Assembly (NCBI GenBank): GCA_021782295.1
Contig: JAJXVC010000131.1
Span: 1-5,591 of the forward strand
Length of the DNA: 5,591 bases
Direction of reading: 5' to 3'
From: a bacterium
Lineage (GTDB): Bacteria > Eremiobacterota > Eremiobacteria > Baltobacterales > Baltobacteraceae
A program made the position numbers and the translations under genes. Below the pieces are notes generated by a model. The model saw only the letters and a list, made by a program, of their open reading frames with translations, did no database searches and had not been told where the DNA came from. The stretch's first letter is position 1; every line of letters begins with the position of its first letter. Positions 1 through 5,591 of the stretch are shown piece after piece.

Positions 1-72
1 TCGGCATCGCGCGTACCTTCGGCCACTAACACCTCGAGCGGTACGCGACCGAGGAAGCACGCGCGCCGACGC

Positions 73-77
73 GAAGG
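73..77 (+). promoter_or_regulatory. Ribosome binding site of the secreted protein gene
   Basis: GAAGG lies 8 bases before the ATG at 86. With the in-frame TGA at 80-82 it fixes this start. No convincing -35/-10 pair is visible in bases 1-72, so the promoter may lie left of the window or the gene may follow an upstream one. Confidence -1.
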
Positions 78-85
78 CGTGACGA

Positions 86-562
86 ATGCTTGCATCGCTG
101 GCGCTGGTAGCGGCGGTCGCCGCCCCGGCAAAGAGCTCGAACGCCTTTCTGAACGATTTCGGCGGTACGTGGCGCTGTAGCGCGAAGGGCGAACCCGCGT
201 CGCTCTGGAGAATCGGCCGCGAGCCCGGGAGCCGTTGGGTTCGCGTCGATTGGGGCATTCGCGCCGACGGCCGCCCCAGCGGGAGCGCATTCGTCGGATA
301 TATTCCGGCGCGCGGTGTTTGGTTCTATCGCGATTTCCACGGTGGCGGGAGTTACGCAAATTTACGTGGTACGCGCGCGAAGGACGGGACCTGGACCTGG
401 AGCGGACCGTTTTATCCGTATTCCGCGCCGCTTGGAAGCGCGCCGCTCGCCGGCCGTATCACCTGGAAACGCAGCGATGCGAGGCACGTTCTACGCACCT
501 TCGCATCGCTGGAACACGGCACGCTCGTGCCGCATGGCGGTGATATCTGCACCGCGCAGTAG
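86..562 (+). CDS. Small secreted beta-rich protein of unknown function
   Basis: The protein has 158 residues. It opens with a short hydrophobic stretch (residues 2-13, Leu/Ala/Val) followed by APA at 13-15, which looks like a Sec signal peptide with cleavage near residue 15, although there is no positive charge before it. The mature part is rich in Trp, Tyr and Gly and has a GTWRC motif (27-31), a GYIPARGVWFYRDF segment and a TWTWSGP turn, suggesting a small beta-barrel or lipocalin-like fold such as the DUF1579 type. That assignment is from sequence style only. Two cysteines remain, Cys31 and Cys155, one near each end, so a disulfide closing the fold outside the cytoplasm is plausible. The ATG at 86 is the first start after an in-frame TGA at 80-82 and follows GAAGG at 73-77 with 8 bases between. 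The gene ends 3 bases from the stop of the opposing cytochrome gene. Function unknown. Confidence -1.
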   Translation: MLASLALVAAVAAPAKSSNAFLNDFGGTWRCSAKGEPASLWRIGREPGSRWVRVDWGIRADGRPSGSAFVGYIPARGVWFYRDFHGGGSYANLRGTRAKDGTWTWSGPFYPYSAPLGSAPLAGRITWKRSDARHVLRTFASLEHGTLVPHGGDICTAQ

Positions 563-565
563 CTC

Positions 566-1063
566 TTACTGGGCGACCGCTTTCACATCGGCGGCGGTAA
601 CCGGACTCGCTGCGTTCCCCCACGACGAACGAACGTAGGAAATGACGGCGGCGATATCCGCATTCGAGAGGGTCGATCCCCACGGCGGCATCATGCCGTT
701 GTAGCTTTTGCCTTTGACGGTAACAGCGCCCTTGAGACCGTATTTAACGATGTGAATAACCTTCGTCGCATCACCGGTCACTGTCGGGTTTCCGGCGAGC
801 GGTGGGAAGGCTCCGGCAACACCGATGCCGGTCGCTTGGTGGCAACTCGCGCAGTTGGTATTGTAGACCGAGGCTCCGGCGGCATTTGCCGTCGCTGCTG
901 CGGGGCTCGTCGCCGCCGCTGGGCTACCGGCCGGCGATGCTGCAGCAGAGCTTTGCGGCGCACTGCCGGCAGTGGATGAAGAACTCGTCGTGTTCTTCGA
1001 GCATGCGGAGAGGGCGAACAGCAAGCCCGCCGCAACGAAACCGATTTTTCGGAGTGAACTCAT
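566..1063 (-). CDS. Monohaem class I cytochrome c, predicted lipoprotein
   Basis: The protein has 165 residues and is an electron carrier expected on the outer face of the cytoplasmic membrane or in the periplasm. Residues 1-20 form a lipoprotein signal (positive Arg5 and Lys6, hydrophobic 9-18) ending in the lipobox LSAC, with Cys21 as the lipidated residue. Residues 22-62 are a low-complexity Ser/Ala/Pro/Thr tether. The haem domain follows (about 63-150): CASCH at 71-75 binds haem covalently, FPPLAGNP (86-93) is typical of the family, and the MMPPW stretch (124-128) supplies the axial Met, most likely Met125. The C-terminal helix contains ADIAAVISYVRSSWGN. This pattern is common in cytochromes feeding or attached to terminal oxidases and in alternative complex III surroundings, but no oxidase gene is visible here, so the redox partner is unknown. 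The ATG at 1063 is preceded by AAAGGAG. It lies 133 bases after aceB on the same strand. Family call is sure; role is not. Confidence -1.
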   Translation of the reverse strand: MSSLRKIGFVAAGLLFALSACSKNTTSSSSTAGSAPQSSAAASPAGSPAAATSPAAATANAAGASVYNTNCASCHQATGIGVAGAFPPLAGNPTVTGDATKVIHIVKYGLKGAVTVKGKSYNGMMPPWGSTLSNADIAAVISYVRSSWGNAASPVTAADVKAVAQ

Positions 1064-1075
1064 ATTCTATCGGCG

Positions 1076-1082
1076 CTCCTTT
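1076..1082 (-). promoter_or_regulatory. Ribosome binding site of the cytochrome c gene
   Basis: On the minus strand AAAGGAG ends 12 bases before the ATG at 1063. The spacing is long but similar to that of aceA in this window (13 bases after GGAGG). It supports the start that gives an intact lipoprotein signal. Confidence -1.
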
Positions 1083-1130
1083 ACGCTTGGTACCCCTACG
1101 AGTAGCGGCGACGATTTGCCTGCTACCGAC

Positions 1131-1163
1131 GCTGCGCGAGCGTTCCAAAGATTGCGGCGCAGC
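1131..1163. repeat. 7-base inverted repeat in the aceB-cytochrome gap
   Basis: GCTGCGC (1131-1137) and GCGCAGC (1157-1163) are perfect complements separated by 19 bases, inside the 133-base gap between the aceB stop and the cytochrome start. No T-run follows on the minus strand, so it is a poor intrinsic terminator. It could be an attenuating hairpin or chance in GC-rich DNA. On the minus strand the spacer region also contains TTGGAA followed after 17 bases by TAGCAG, a weak promoter-like pair that I do not call as a promoter. The rest of the gap shows nothing clear. Confidence -1.
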
Positions 1164-1196
1164 CCCGGTGCGAGATATTGCGCGCGGGTGGGATGC

Positions 1197-2702
1197 TTAG
1201 CGCGGGTCGAAGGCTCCGGTGAGGATCATCTGCTCGGCGAGAAGGCGCGCGCGTCGATAGCGTACGATCTCCTCGCGCGAACTCTGTGGAGGGAGCGCGG
1301 CAAGAATCACGTCGAGCTCTTCGTCGAACGCATCGGCGAGCGAGCGCGGAGTATAATCGCCCGGAAAGCGCAAGCGTTGCGCGATCATCAGGCGGTAGAT
1401 GCGATCGGTCGCGAGATCTTCCATGTAGCCGTCGAGCAGACTCGCGCCACGCCCATCGAGTACGCCCTTCCGGTAGCGAATCACGGTGCGAATCGCCGCC
1501 CGCGTTCCCTCCAGCGTCTTCTCCCCGACGCCGATCGGTGCCGGGCGCAGATCGGGGTGGAGATCGGCGCCGGGCGTGAGGTAGGCTAACTGATTCGGAT
1601 CGGGAAATTGCGCGACCGCAATCGCGTTTTGATCGGGGTGCCCGGTCCACGCGCCGTCCATACCGCAGAGCGCTTCGTTGCGTTTGTCGCGCTCGAGCAC
1701 GTCGAGGGCGCGCGCATTGAGTGCGGCATCCTCGCGGCTCGGATAGAGCGCGGTCATTCCACCGATCGCCAAGACGCCGTGCCGGTGGCAGATCTGCGGC
1801 AGCAGCGTGCGGAGGTGCTGAAAAAACGGAACGTCGAGCGGAATCGTATTCCGATCGGGAAGAACCCATTGCGGATCGTTGAGATTGAAGTGGATCAACG
1901 ACGCCATATAATCCCACCGACCAAGGTTTAATCCCAGAATCGAATCGCGAAGATTATAGAGAAACTCTTCGATCTCATACGCAAGCGAATGCGCTTCGAC
2001 CAACGCCATGCACGAGATCGCGTGCTCCGGCCAGCCGCGTGCCGCCGAGACCGCGGCGAAAAGATCGCGCCAGAAGAGTGCTTCCTCGGCGGATTCGCTC
2101 TTGGGAATGTAGAGCAGCAGCCCGTGCGGCAATTCTTCGAGCTCGAGCGAATAGGCCAACAGTGCGACGTCGAAGACCGAAGCGCTCGCGAGTTCGTCGT
2201 CGACGATACCGGCTTGCGAGAGGTGGAGCGGACGCACGCGCGTCCAGACGACCGCATCGCGTCGCTCGATGCCGACGCTCTTCCCGCGTTTGCGATCCTC
2301 GTAGGTGAGCGTTCCGCGCAGTGCCGCGGCGACGTTGCGATGCCCGAGGAGCAGGTGCTCCCACTCGTTGACCATCGAGTCTTCGAGATCGAGCATGATC
2401 CCGGGAGCGCCGGAGTTGATCATTTTCACGACGAGTTCGGCATCGTCGGCCGGCCCGGTCATTTGATTGCGTTGGTCGCTCGCCCATGCCGGAAGATCGA
2501 TCTTCCACTCCGAGTTCGTCGCCGTTGATGGCGGCAAGTAGGTGGGAAGATCGCCGACGTGGGCGCGCGCGAGCCGTTCGGTGCGCGCGCGGACCAGGCG
2601 TTGTTGTTCGGGCGTGAAGCGTCGATGGAGCGGCAGGAAGAACTCCGCGAATCCCTCGGCGAGGTCGGCTTTTAAATCGAAGCCGGATGCGGCGACATTC
2701 AC
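1197..2702 (-). CDS. aceB: Malate synthase A (glyoxylate bypass)
   Basis: This cytoplasmic, Mg-dependent enzyme condenses glyoxylate with acetyl-CoA to give malate and CoA, the second glyoxylate-shunt step. Its 501 residues are slightly short for the roughly 530-residue A form, and it lacks the long insert of the G form. Visible landmarks: LEDS (106-109); WTRVR with the catalytic-type Arg155; IPKSES (199-204); LVEAHS with Glu236, and GLNLGRWDY (257-265) with Asp264, the presumed Mg ligands, 28 residues apart as I recall for the E. coli enzyme; VLPDR (280-284); [10 protein letters not shown] (314-323); and YMEDLATDR (426-434) with Asp429 as the likely catalytic base. The signature block has Ser254 and Ala267 where the classical pattern, as I remember it, has His/Asn and Phe, so this is a divergent branch. 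The start is GTG at 2702, overlapping the aceA stop (GTGA) with no good Shine-Dalgarno, indicating translational coupling. The next in-frame Met is residue 81, too far in. Confidence -1.
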   Translation of the reverse strand: MNVAASGFDLKADLAEGFAEFFLPLHRRFTPEQQRLVRARTERLARAHVGDLPTYLPPSTATNSEWKIDLPAWASDQRNQMTGPADDAELVVKMINSGAPGIMLDLEDSMVNEWEHLLLGHRNVAAALRGTLTYEDRKRGKSVGIERRDAVVWTRVRPLHLSQAGIVDDELASASVFDVALLAYSLELEELPHGLLLYIPKSESAEEALFWRDLFAAVSAARGWPEHAISCMALVEAHSLAYEIEEFLYNLRDSILGLNLGRWDYMASLIHFNLNDPQWVLPDRNTIPLDVPFFQHLRTLLPQICHRHGVLAIGGMTALYPSREDAALNARALDVLERDKRNEALCGMDGAWTGHPDQNAIAVAQFPDPNQLAYLTPGADLHPDLRPAPIGVGEKTLEGTRAAIRTVIRYRKGVLDGRGASLLDGYMEDLATDRIYRLMIAQRLRFPGDYTPRSLADAFDEELDVILAALPPQSSREEIVRYRRARLLAEQMILTGAFDPR

Positions 2703-4006
2703 GCGCCGACGGCAATCTGCACGGCGGATTCGTAGAATTGCTCGCTCTCCGTCGAACCGTGAAGCGCGGTCGTCGAGGATTGTCCCTCGCTGACGACCGA
2801 GGCGACTTCGTCGAAGTACCCGGTTCCAACTTCGCGTTGATGGCGCGTCGCCGTGTAGCCGAATTCTTCGGCGGCGAACTCCGCTTGTTGGAACTCCGCG
2901 TAGGCGCTCATGCCGCGCTCTTTAAAATCGTGCGCGAGCGTGAAGAAGCTATGGTTGAGCGCGTGGAAACCCGCGAGCGTAATGAACTGAAATTTGTAAC
3001 CCATCGCGCTGAGACGCTCGCGAAATTCGGCGATCGTCGTATCGTCGAGCTTGCGTTTCCAGTTGAACGACGGCGAGCAATTGTAGGCGAGCAGCTTTCC
3101 CGGATAACGCGCGTGAATTGCGTCGGCAAATTGCTTGGCCTCTTCGAGATTCGGTTCGGAGGTTTCGACCCAGAGAAGATCGGCGTGCGGCGCGTACGCG
3201 AGCCCACGCGCGATCGAGGCCTCGATACCGTTGCGAACGCGGAAGAAACCCTCGCTGGTCCGTTCGCCGGTGCAGAAGGCTTTGTCGCGCGGATCGATAT
3301 CGCTGGTCACCATTTGCGCGGCCATCGCATCGGTACGGGCGATGATGAGCGTCGGCACATCGAGGACGTCGGCGGCGAGTCGCGCCGAAATGAGGTGGCG
3401 TACCGCCTGTTGCGTGGGAATCAGCACTTTGCCGCCGAGATGGCCGCATTTTTTCTCGCTGCTGAGTTGATCTTCGAAATGCACGCCGGAGGCGCCGGCC
3501 TCGATCATCGCTTTCATCAGTTCGAAGACATTGAGTGCGCCGCCGAAACCCGCTTCGGCGTCGGCGACGATCGGCAGGTAGGAATCGGGGCCGCCCTTGC
3601 CTTCGAGCGATTCAATTTGATCGTATCGGGCGAGCGCGCTATTGAGGCGCTTCACGAGGGTCGGGACGCTGTTGACGGGATAGAGCGATTGATCGGGATA
3701 GATCTGCCCGCTGACGTTGGCGTCGGCGGCGACCTGCCAACCGCTACAGTAGAGCGCTTTGAGCCCTGCCTTCGCGGCTTGGATCGCTTGCCCGCCGGTC
3801 ATCGTTCCGAGCGCTGCGACGGGCTCATCTTCATGCAGGCTCGCCCAAAGGCGAGCGGCGCCGAGGCGCGCGAGCGTCTGTTCGACGACCACGCTGCCTT
3901 GCAGGCGAACGACCTCTTCGGGCCGGTAGCGACGCTCGATGCCCTTCCAGCGCGGGGCAGTGGCCCAGTCGGCGGCGATGGCGGCGGCTCTACGATCGAT
4001 GCTCAC
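2699..4006 (-). CDS. aceA: Isocitrate lyase (glyoxylate bypass)
   Basis: This cytoplasmic enzyme splits isocitrate into succinate and glyoxylate, the branch-point step that bypasses the two decarboxylations of the TCA cycle. With the GTG start at 4006 it has 435 residues, matching the short bacterial class (about 430). Landmarks in this numbering: [10 protein letters not shown] (14-23); [10 protein letters not shown] (88-97) for substrate binding; ADAEAGFGG (148-156) with the metal-binding Asp149; the catalytic signature KKCGH (185-189) with Cys187; NCSPSFNW (309-316); TLAGFH (343-348); and the C-terminal GSTESEQF (417-424). All catalytic landmarks are intact. The frame stays open to a TTG at 4108, but that lies upstream of the predicted transcription start. 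The in-frame ATG at 4054 has no Shine-Dalgarno and falls inside a regulatory repeat, whereas AGGGGAGGA (4019-4027) precedes the GTG. It is first in the operon and overlaps aceB by 4 bases. Confidence -1.
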   Translation of the reverse strand: MSIDRRAAAIAADWATAPRWKGIERRYRPEEVVRLQGSVVVEQTLARLGAARLWASLHEDEPVAALGTMTGGQAIQAAKAGLKALYCSGWQVAADANVSGQIYPDQSLYPVNSVPTLVKRLNSALARYDQIESLEGKGGPDSYLPIVADAEAGFGGALNVFELMKAMIEAGASGVHFEDQLSSEKKCGHLGGKVLIPTQQAVRHLISARLAADVLDVPTLIIARTDAMAAQMVTSDIDPRDKAFCTGERTSEGFFRVRNGIEASIARGLAYAPHADLLWVETSEPNLEEAKQFADAIHARYPGKLLAYNCSPSFNWKRKLDDTTIAEFRERLSAMGYKFQFITLAGFHALNHSFFTLAHDFKERGMSAYAEFQQAEFAAEEFGYTATRHQREVGTGYFDEVASVVSEGQSSTTALHGSTESEQFYESAVQIAVGA

Positions 4007-4018
4007 GATGCGGTTCAA

Positions 4019-4027
4019 TCCTCCCCT
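4019..4027 (-). promoter_or_regulatory. Strong Shine-Dalgarno that decides the aceA start
   Basis: On the minus strand the sequence is AGGGGAGGA, a near-ideal match to the 16S rRNA tail. The GGAGG core ends 13 bases before the GTG at 4006, long but workable. The in-frame TTG directly after it (4018-4016) is too close to be used. Confidence -1.
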
Positions 4028-4034
4028 AGGTTCA

Positions 4035-4100
4035 TATTGGATGAAAGCAAACATCCAGTTGGATCGGTCTATTGGATGACAGCAAATGAATCGTTGGATG
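4035..4100 (-). repeat. Two 30-base direct repeats in the aceA leader (candidate operators)
   Basis: Read on the minus strand, both units have the form ATCCAAC-N6-TTTGCT(G/T)TCATCCAATA. Unit 1 runs from 4099 to 4070 and unit 2 from 4064 to 4035. Of 30 positions 23 match; the six central bases N6 differ completely and one further base differs. The units are 35 bases apart start to start. Each holds two ATCCAA copies 22 bases apart, about two helical turns, so four copies sit at 4099, 4077, 4064 and 4042. They begin roughly 4 bases after the predicted transcription start and end 8 bases before the Shine-Dalgarno. Placement and spacing suggest binding sites for a repressor of the glyoxylate operon, or an RNA leader element. 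No regulator gene lies in the window. Confidence -1.
4038..4057 (-). promoter_or_regulatory. Possible leader hairpin overlapping repeat unit 2
   Basis: On the minus strand TGGATG (4057-4052) and CATCCA (4043-4038) are perfect complements around an 8-base loop. The same TGGATG could instead pair with CATCCA of unit 1 (4078-4073) or at 4100-4095, so alternative folds are possible. A second small hairpin, TTCAT/ATGAA around CCAAT (4045-4031), competes with it. The stems are short, so a role in RNA is only a possibility. Confidence -1.
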
Positions 4101-4109
4101 TATGCCAAG

Positions 4110-4138
4110 GTTATACAAAAGTCGAGACGCTATGTCAA
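4110..4138 (-). promoter_or_regulatory. Sigma-70-type promoter of aceA-aceB
   Basis: On the minus strand TTGACA (4138-4133) is a perfect -35 box, followed by a 17-base spacer and TATAAC (4115-4110), a five-of-six -10 box. An A at 4103, seven bases after the -10 box, is the likely transcription start, giving a leader of about 97 bases before the GTG at 4006. The surrounding DNA is clearly more AT-rich than the neighbouring genes. A promoter this close to consensus is usually held down by a repressor, which fits the palindrome and repeats around it. Confidence -1.
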
Positions 4139-4145
4139 TATAGCG
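4128..4145. promoter_or_regulatory. Perfect palindrome over the -35 box, candidate operator
   Basis: CGCTAT (4128-4133) and ATAGCG (4140-4145) are perfect inverted arms around a 6-base centre, GTCAAT on the plus strand. The -35 hexamer (4133-4138) lies within the palindrome. A dimeric repressor bound here would block RNA polymerase directly. The arms do not resemble the ATCCAA repeats downstream, so a second regulator is likely. Confidence -1.
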
Positions 4146-4160
4146 CCTCAACTATTTTCC

Positions 4161-4194
4161 AAGCGAAAGGATGGCGCTCCCGAAGGCGCGCCAT
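4161..4194 (-). terminator. Probable intrinsic terminator of the tricorn protease gene
   Basis: On the minus strand the stem is ATGGCGC (4194-4188) paired with GCGCCAT (4177-4171). It continues, after one G/A mismatch, into CC-TTCG-GG, a cUUCGg tetraloop. The next bases on that strand are CCTTTCGCTT (4170-4161), so the T-run is weak and broken. It begins 15 bases after the protease stop and sits before the aceA promoter, where a terminator is expected. The stem is convincing; efficiency is uncertain. Confidence -1.
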
Positions 4195-4209
4195 CGGTGG
4201 ATCTGTCGG

Positions 4210-5591
4210 TTAACTCTCGGGCAGGCGGAGCGAGGGCCGCGCGGCGAGATCCGGGCGAATTTCGACGTGCGCCGCGAGGCTGCGATCCATCAACTCCAAT
4301 GCGCGGTCGAGCTGCGGATCGCGTTCGTTGCGGTAGTCCTGCGGCGCGATATCGACATCGTGGTCGGGATCGGTGCCGTAATTTTCGACCTTCCAGCCGA
4401 CATCGACGAACCAGAACGAGTACTCCGGCTGCGTCGTCACCGTGCCGTCGACGAGGTGATGGTAGGGGTTGATGCCGATCACGCCGCCCCACGTGCGTTT
4501 GCCGACGAGCGGCCCGAGCCCATAGAGTTTGAACGCGTGGCTGAAGATATCGCCGTCGGAGCCGGCAAACTGATTGGTGATGCCGACGATCGGTCCGCCG
4601 ACCGATTCCGGCGGATAGGGCTCGACCGGCCCGTAACGCGAGACATCGAAACCGATGCGTTTGCGATTGAGCTTCTCCAGCAAGAGCGGCGAGACGTGTC
4701 CGCCGCGATTGTAGCGAATATCAACGATCAATCCGCGTTTATCGAACTCGCTGAGATAGCCGCGGTGAAACTCCGCGAATCCCCATGGCCCCATATCGGG
4801 AACGTGAAGATAGCCGACCGCGCCGCCGCTCTTTTCGGCGACGTATCGGCGATTGCGTTCGACCCAGGCGCGATAGCGAAGCGGCGCTTCGTTCGCCAGC
4901 GTCTTCACCACGATCGTGCGTTCGTCACCGCGCTTATTGGCGATTCCCAACGCGACCTCGGTGCCGGCGGTGTTGACCAACAGACGATCGGGAGCGAGCT
5001 CTGCGCTGAGGCGCGTTCCTGCAATCGAAAGCAAGATGTCGCCTTCGCGGACATCGAGCCCCGGCTCGGCAAGCGGTGAATCGGCATTGCGATCCCACGA
5101 ATCGCCGCGATAGATGCGTTCGATGCGGTAACCGTTGCGTTCGCTCTCCCAACGATAATCGGCGCCGAGAAATCCGCGGCGATACTGCGGCGGTATGCGC
5201 AGGTCGCCGCCCATCTCGTAGGCGTGCGAGGTACCGAGTTCGCCGTGCATCTCCCAGATCAGATCGGAGAGCTCGCTGCGCGTGCGAACGCGCGGGAGCA
5301 CCGCCTTATACCGATCGTAGACGCGATCCCAATCGACATCGCTCAGATCGGCGACCCAAAACTGCTCGGTCTGCAGCCGCCACGCTTCGCGATACATCTG
5401 CGCCCACTCATCCTGCGGGCGAACTTCGACGCTCGCGCGGTCGCAATCGATGAATCCGCTCTTCCGCCCCGGTTCGTGCGGAGCTTTTCCGTCATCTTCC
5501 TCGTCGGGAAGATCTCCGAGCGCATCGATTGCACGCAAGCGCGTGTCGGATGAATAGAGTAGCGTTCGTCCATCCGGGCCGAGGCGAAATC
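4210..5591 (-). CDS. Tricorn-family S41 protease, C-terminal part (5' end outside window)
   Basis: The frame stays open to the right edge, so 459 C-terminal residues are seen of a protein that in this family is usually about 1,050-1,100 long. Numbering is from the first complete codon (5589). Residues 1-20 (PDGRTLLYSSD) are the end of a beta-propeller blade. An acidic, charged linker (EEDD) follows, then the helical C1 domain (about 57-127), a PDZ domain (about 137-232) and the S41 core (about 252-422). The expected catalytic set is complete: Ser121-His122 in GTSHAYE, nucleophile Ser344 in FAGSDGD, and Glu402 in KVENYG. The Ser344-Glu402 spacing of 58 equals that of Ser965-Glu1023 in archaeal tricorn as I recall it. 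The oxyanion-region motif DIRYNRGG is at 290-297. The family trims peptides made by larger proteases. No signal peptide can be judged because the N-terminus is missing. A TTG at 5538 is in frame but would cut the propeller, so it is not the start. Confidence -1.
   Translation of the reverse strand, partial: FRLGPDGRTLLYSSDTRLRAIDALGDLPDEEDDGKAPHEPGRKSGFIDCDRASVEVRPQDEWAQMYREAWRLQTEQFWVADLSDVDWDRVYDRYKAVLPRVRTRSELSDLIWEMHGELGTSHAYEMGGDLRIPPQYRRGFLGADYRWESERNGYRIERIYRGDSWDRNADSPLAEPGLDVREGDILLSIAGTRLSAELAPDRLLVNTAGTEVALGIANKRGDERTIVVKTLANEAPLRYRAWVERNRRYVAEKSGGAVGYLHVPDMGPWGFAEFHRGYLSEFDKRGLIVDIRYNRGGHVSPLLLEKLNRKRIGFDVSRYGPVEPYPPESVGGPIVGITNQFAGSDGDIFSHAFKLYGLGPLVGKRTWGGVIGINPYHHLVDGTVTTQPEYSFWFVDVGWKVENYGTDPDHDVDIAPQDYRNERDPQLDRALELMDRSLAAHVEIRPDLAARPSLRLPES

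Noticed and set aside
30..52. Small inverted repeats (CCTCG/CGAGG and CGGT/ACCG) before the first gene
   Set aside because: The stems are 4-5 bases long, compete with each other and have no T-run. This is ordinary for GC-rich DNA.
1..85. Possible ends of neighbouring genes: a plus frame ending GIARTFGH at TAA 27-29, and a minus frame open from an ATG at 95 to the left edge
   Set aside because: Both are too short to judge. The minus frame would overlap the start of the gene at 86 head to head. Without sequence to the left, neither can be supported.
1084..1127. Weak TTGGAA-17-TAGCAG pair upstream of the cytochrome gene, ending near 1118
   Set aside because: Only 4 of 6 and 3 of 6 positions match consensus, which is expected by chance in a gap of this size. 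I do not call it a promoter.
4015..4035. A six-codon leader peptide (MNLGED) starting at the ATG at 4035
   Set aside because: It has no ribosome binding site, runs through the aceA Shine-Dalgarno itself and contains no telling codon run, so it is probably chance.
2687..4213. A plus-strand open frame of 508 codons opposite aceA, and a similar 302-codon one (4171-5079) opposite the tricorn protease
   Set aside because: They mirror genes with all family motifs intact. Their products are Arg/Glu-rich without recognisable domains, and long antisense frames are common when the real gene rarely uses codons that read as stops on the other strand.
1..5591. CRISPR array, tRNA or rRNA genes, insertion sequences, phage or defence genes
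   Set aside because: I found no spaced repeat array, transposase, integrase, tRNA-like fold or terminal inverted repeats. Nearly all the sequence is accounted for by five metabolic or housekeeping-type genes.

Overview
The window reads as an ordinary chromosomal stretch of a GC-rich, respiring bacterium with an active glyoxylate shunt. The protein set (tricorn-type protease, AceA and AceB, a lipobox-anchored cytochrome c, a small secreted beta-rich protein) and the codon style would suit a poorly cultured aerobic lineage such as Eremiobacterota/Vulcanimicrobiota (WPS-2). That placement is an impression from sequence style; there is no marker gene here to prove it.

Layout, left to right. Bases 1-85 hold no gene I can settle. 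A plus-strand gene (86-562) encodes a small exported protein of unknown function. It runs tail to tail into everything else, which lies on the minus strand. In transcription order, from the right edge, these are: the C-terminal 459 residues of a tricorn-family S41 protease (4210-5591, cut by the window edge); a stem-loop with a UUCG tetraloop that probably terminates it (4161-4194); a regulatory region (about 4007-4145); isocitrate lyase aceA (2699-4006); malate synthase aceB (1197-2702), which overlaps aceA by 4 bases; a 133-base gap; and a monohaem class I cytochrome c lipoprotein (566-1063).

Functionally, aceA and aceB form a two-gene operon for the whole glyoxylate bypass. AceA splits isocitrate to succinate and glyoxylate, and AceB condenses glyoxylate with acetyl-CoA to malate, allowing growth on acetate or fatty acids. 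The cytochrome c may have its own weak promoter or be read through from aceBA; the sequence does not decide. The tricorn protease is a separate unit.

The most interesting part is the control region of aceA, 4007-4145. It has a near-consensus sigma-70 promoter (TTGACA, 17-base spacer, TATAAC). A perfect 6+6 palindrome covers the -35 box. Two imperfect 30-base direct repeats, 35 bases apart, lie just downstream of the predicted transcription start, and a strong Shine-Dalgarno follows. This layout moves the aceA start to a GTG at 4006, giving 435 residues, and rules out more upstream starts. I see no new multi-gene system; the possible novelty is the operator and leader architecture and a divergent malate synthase signature.
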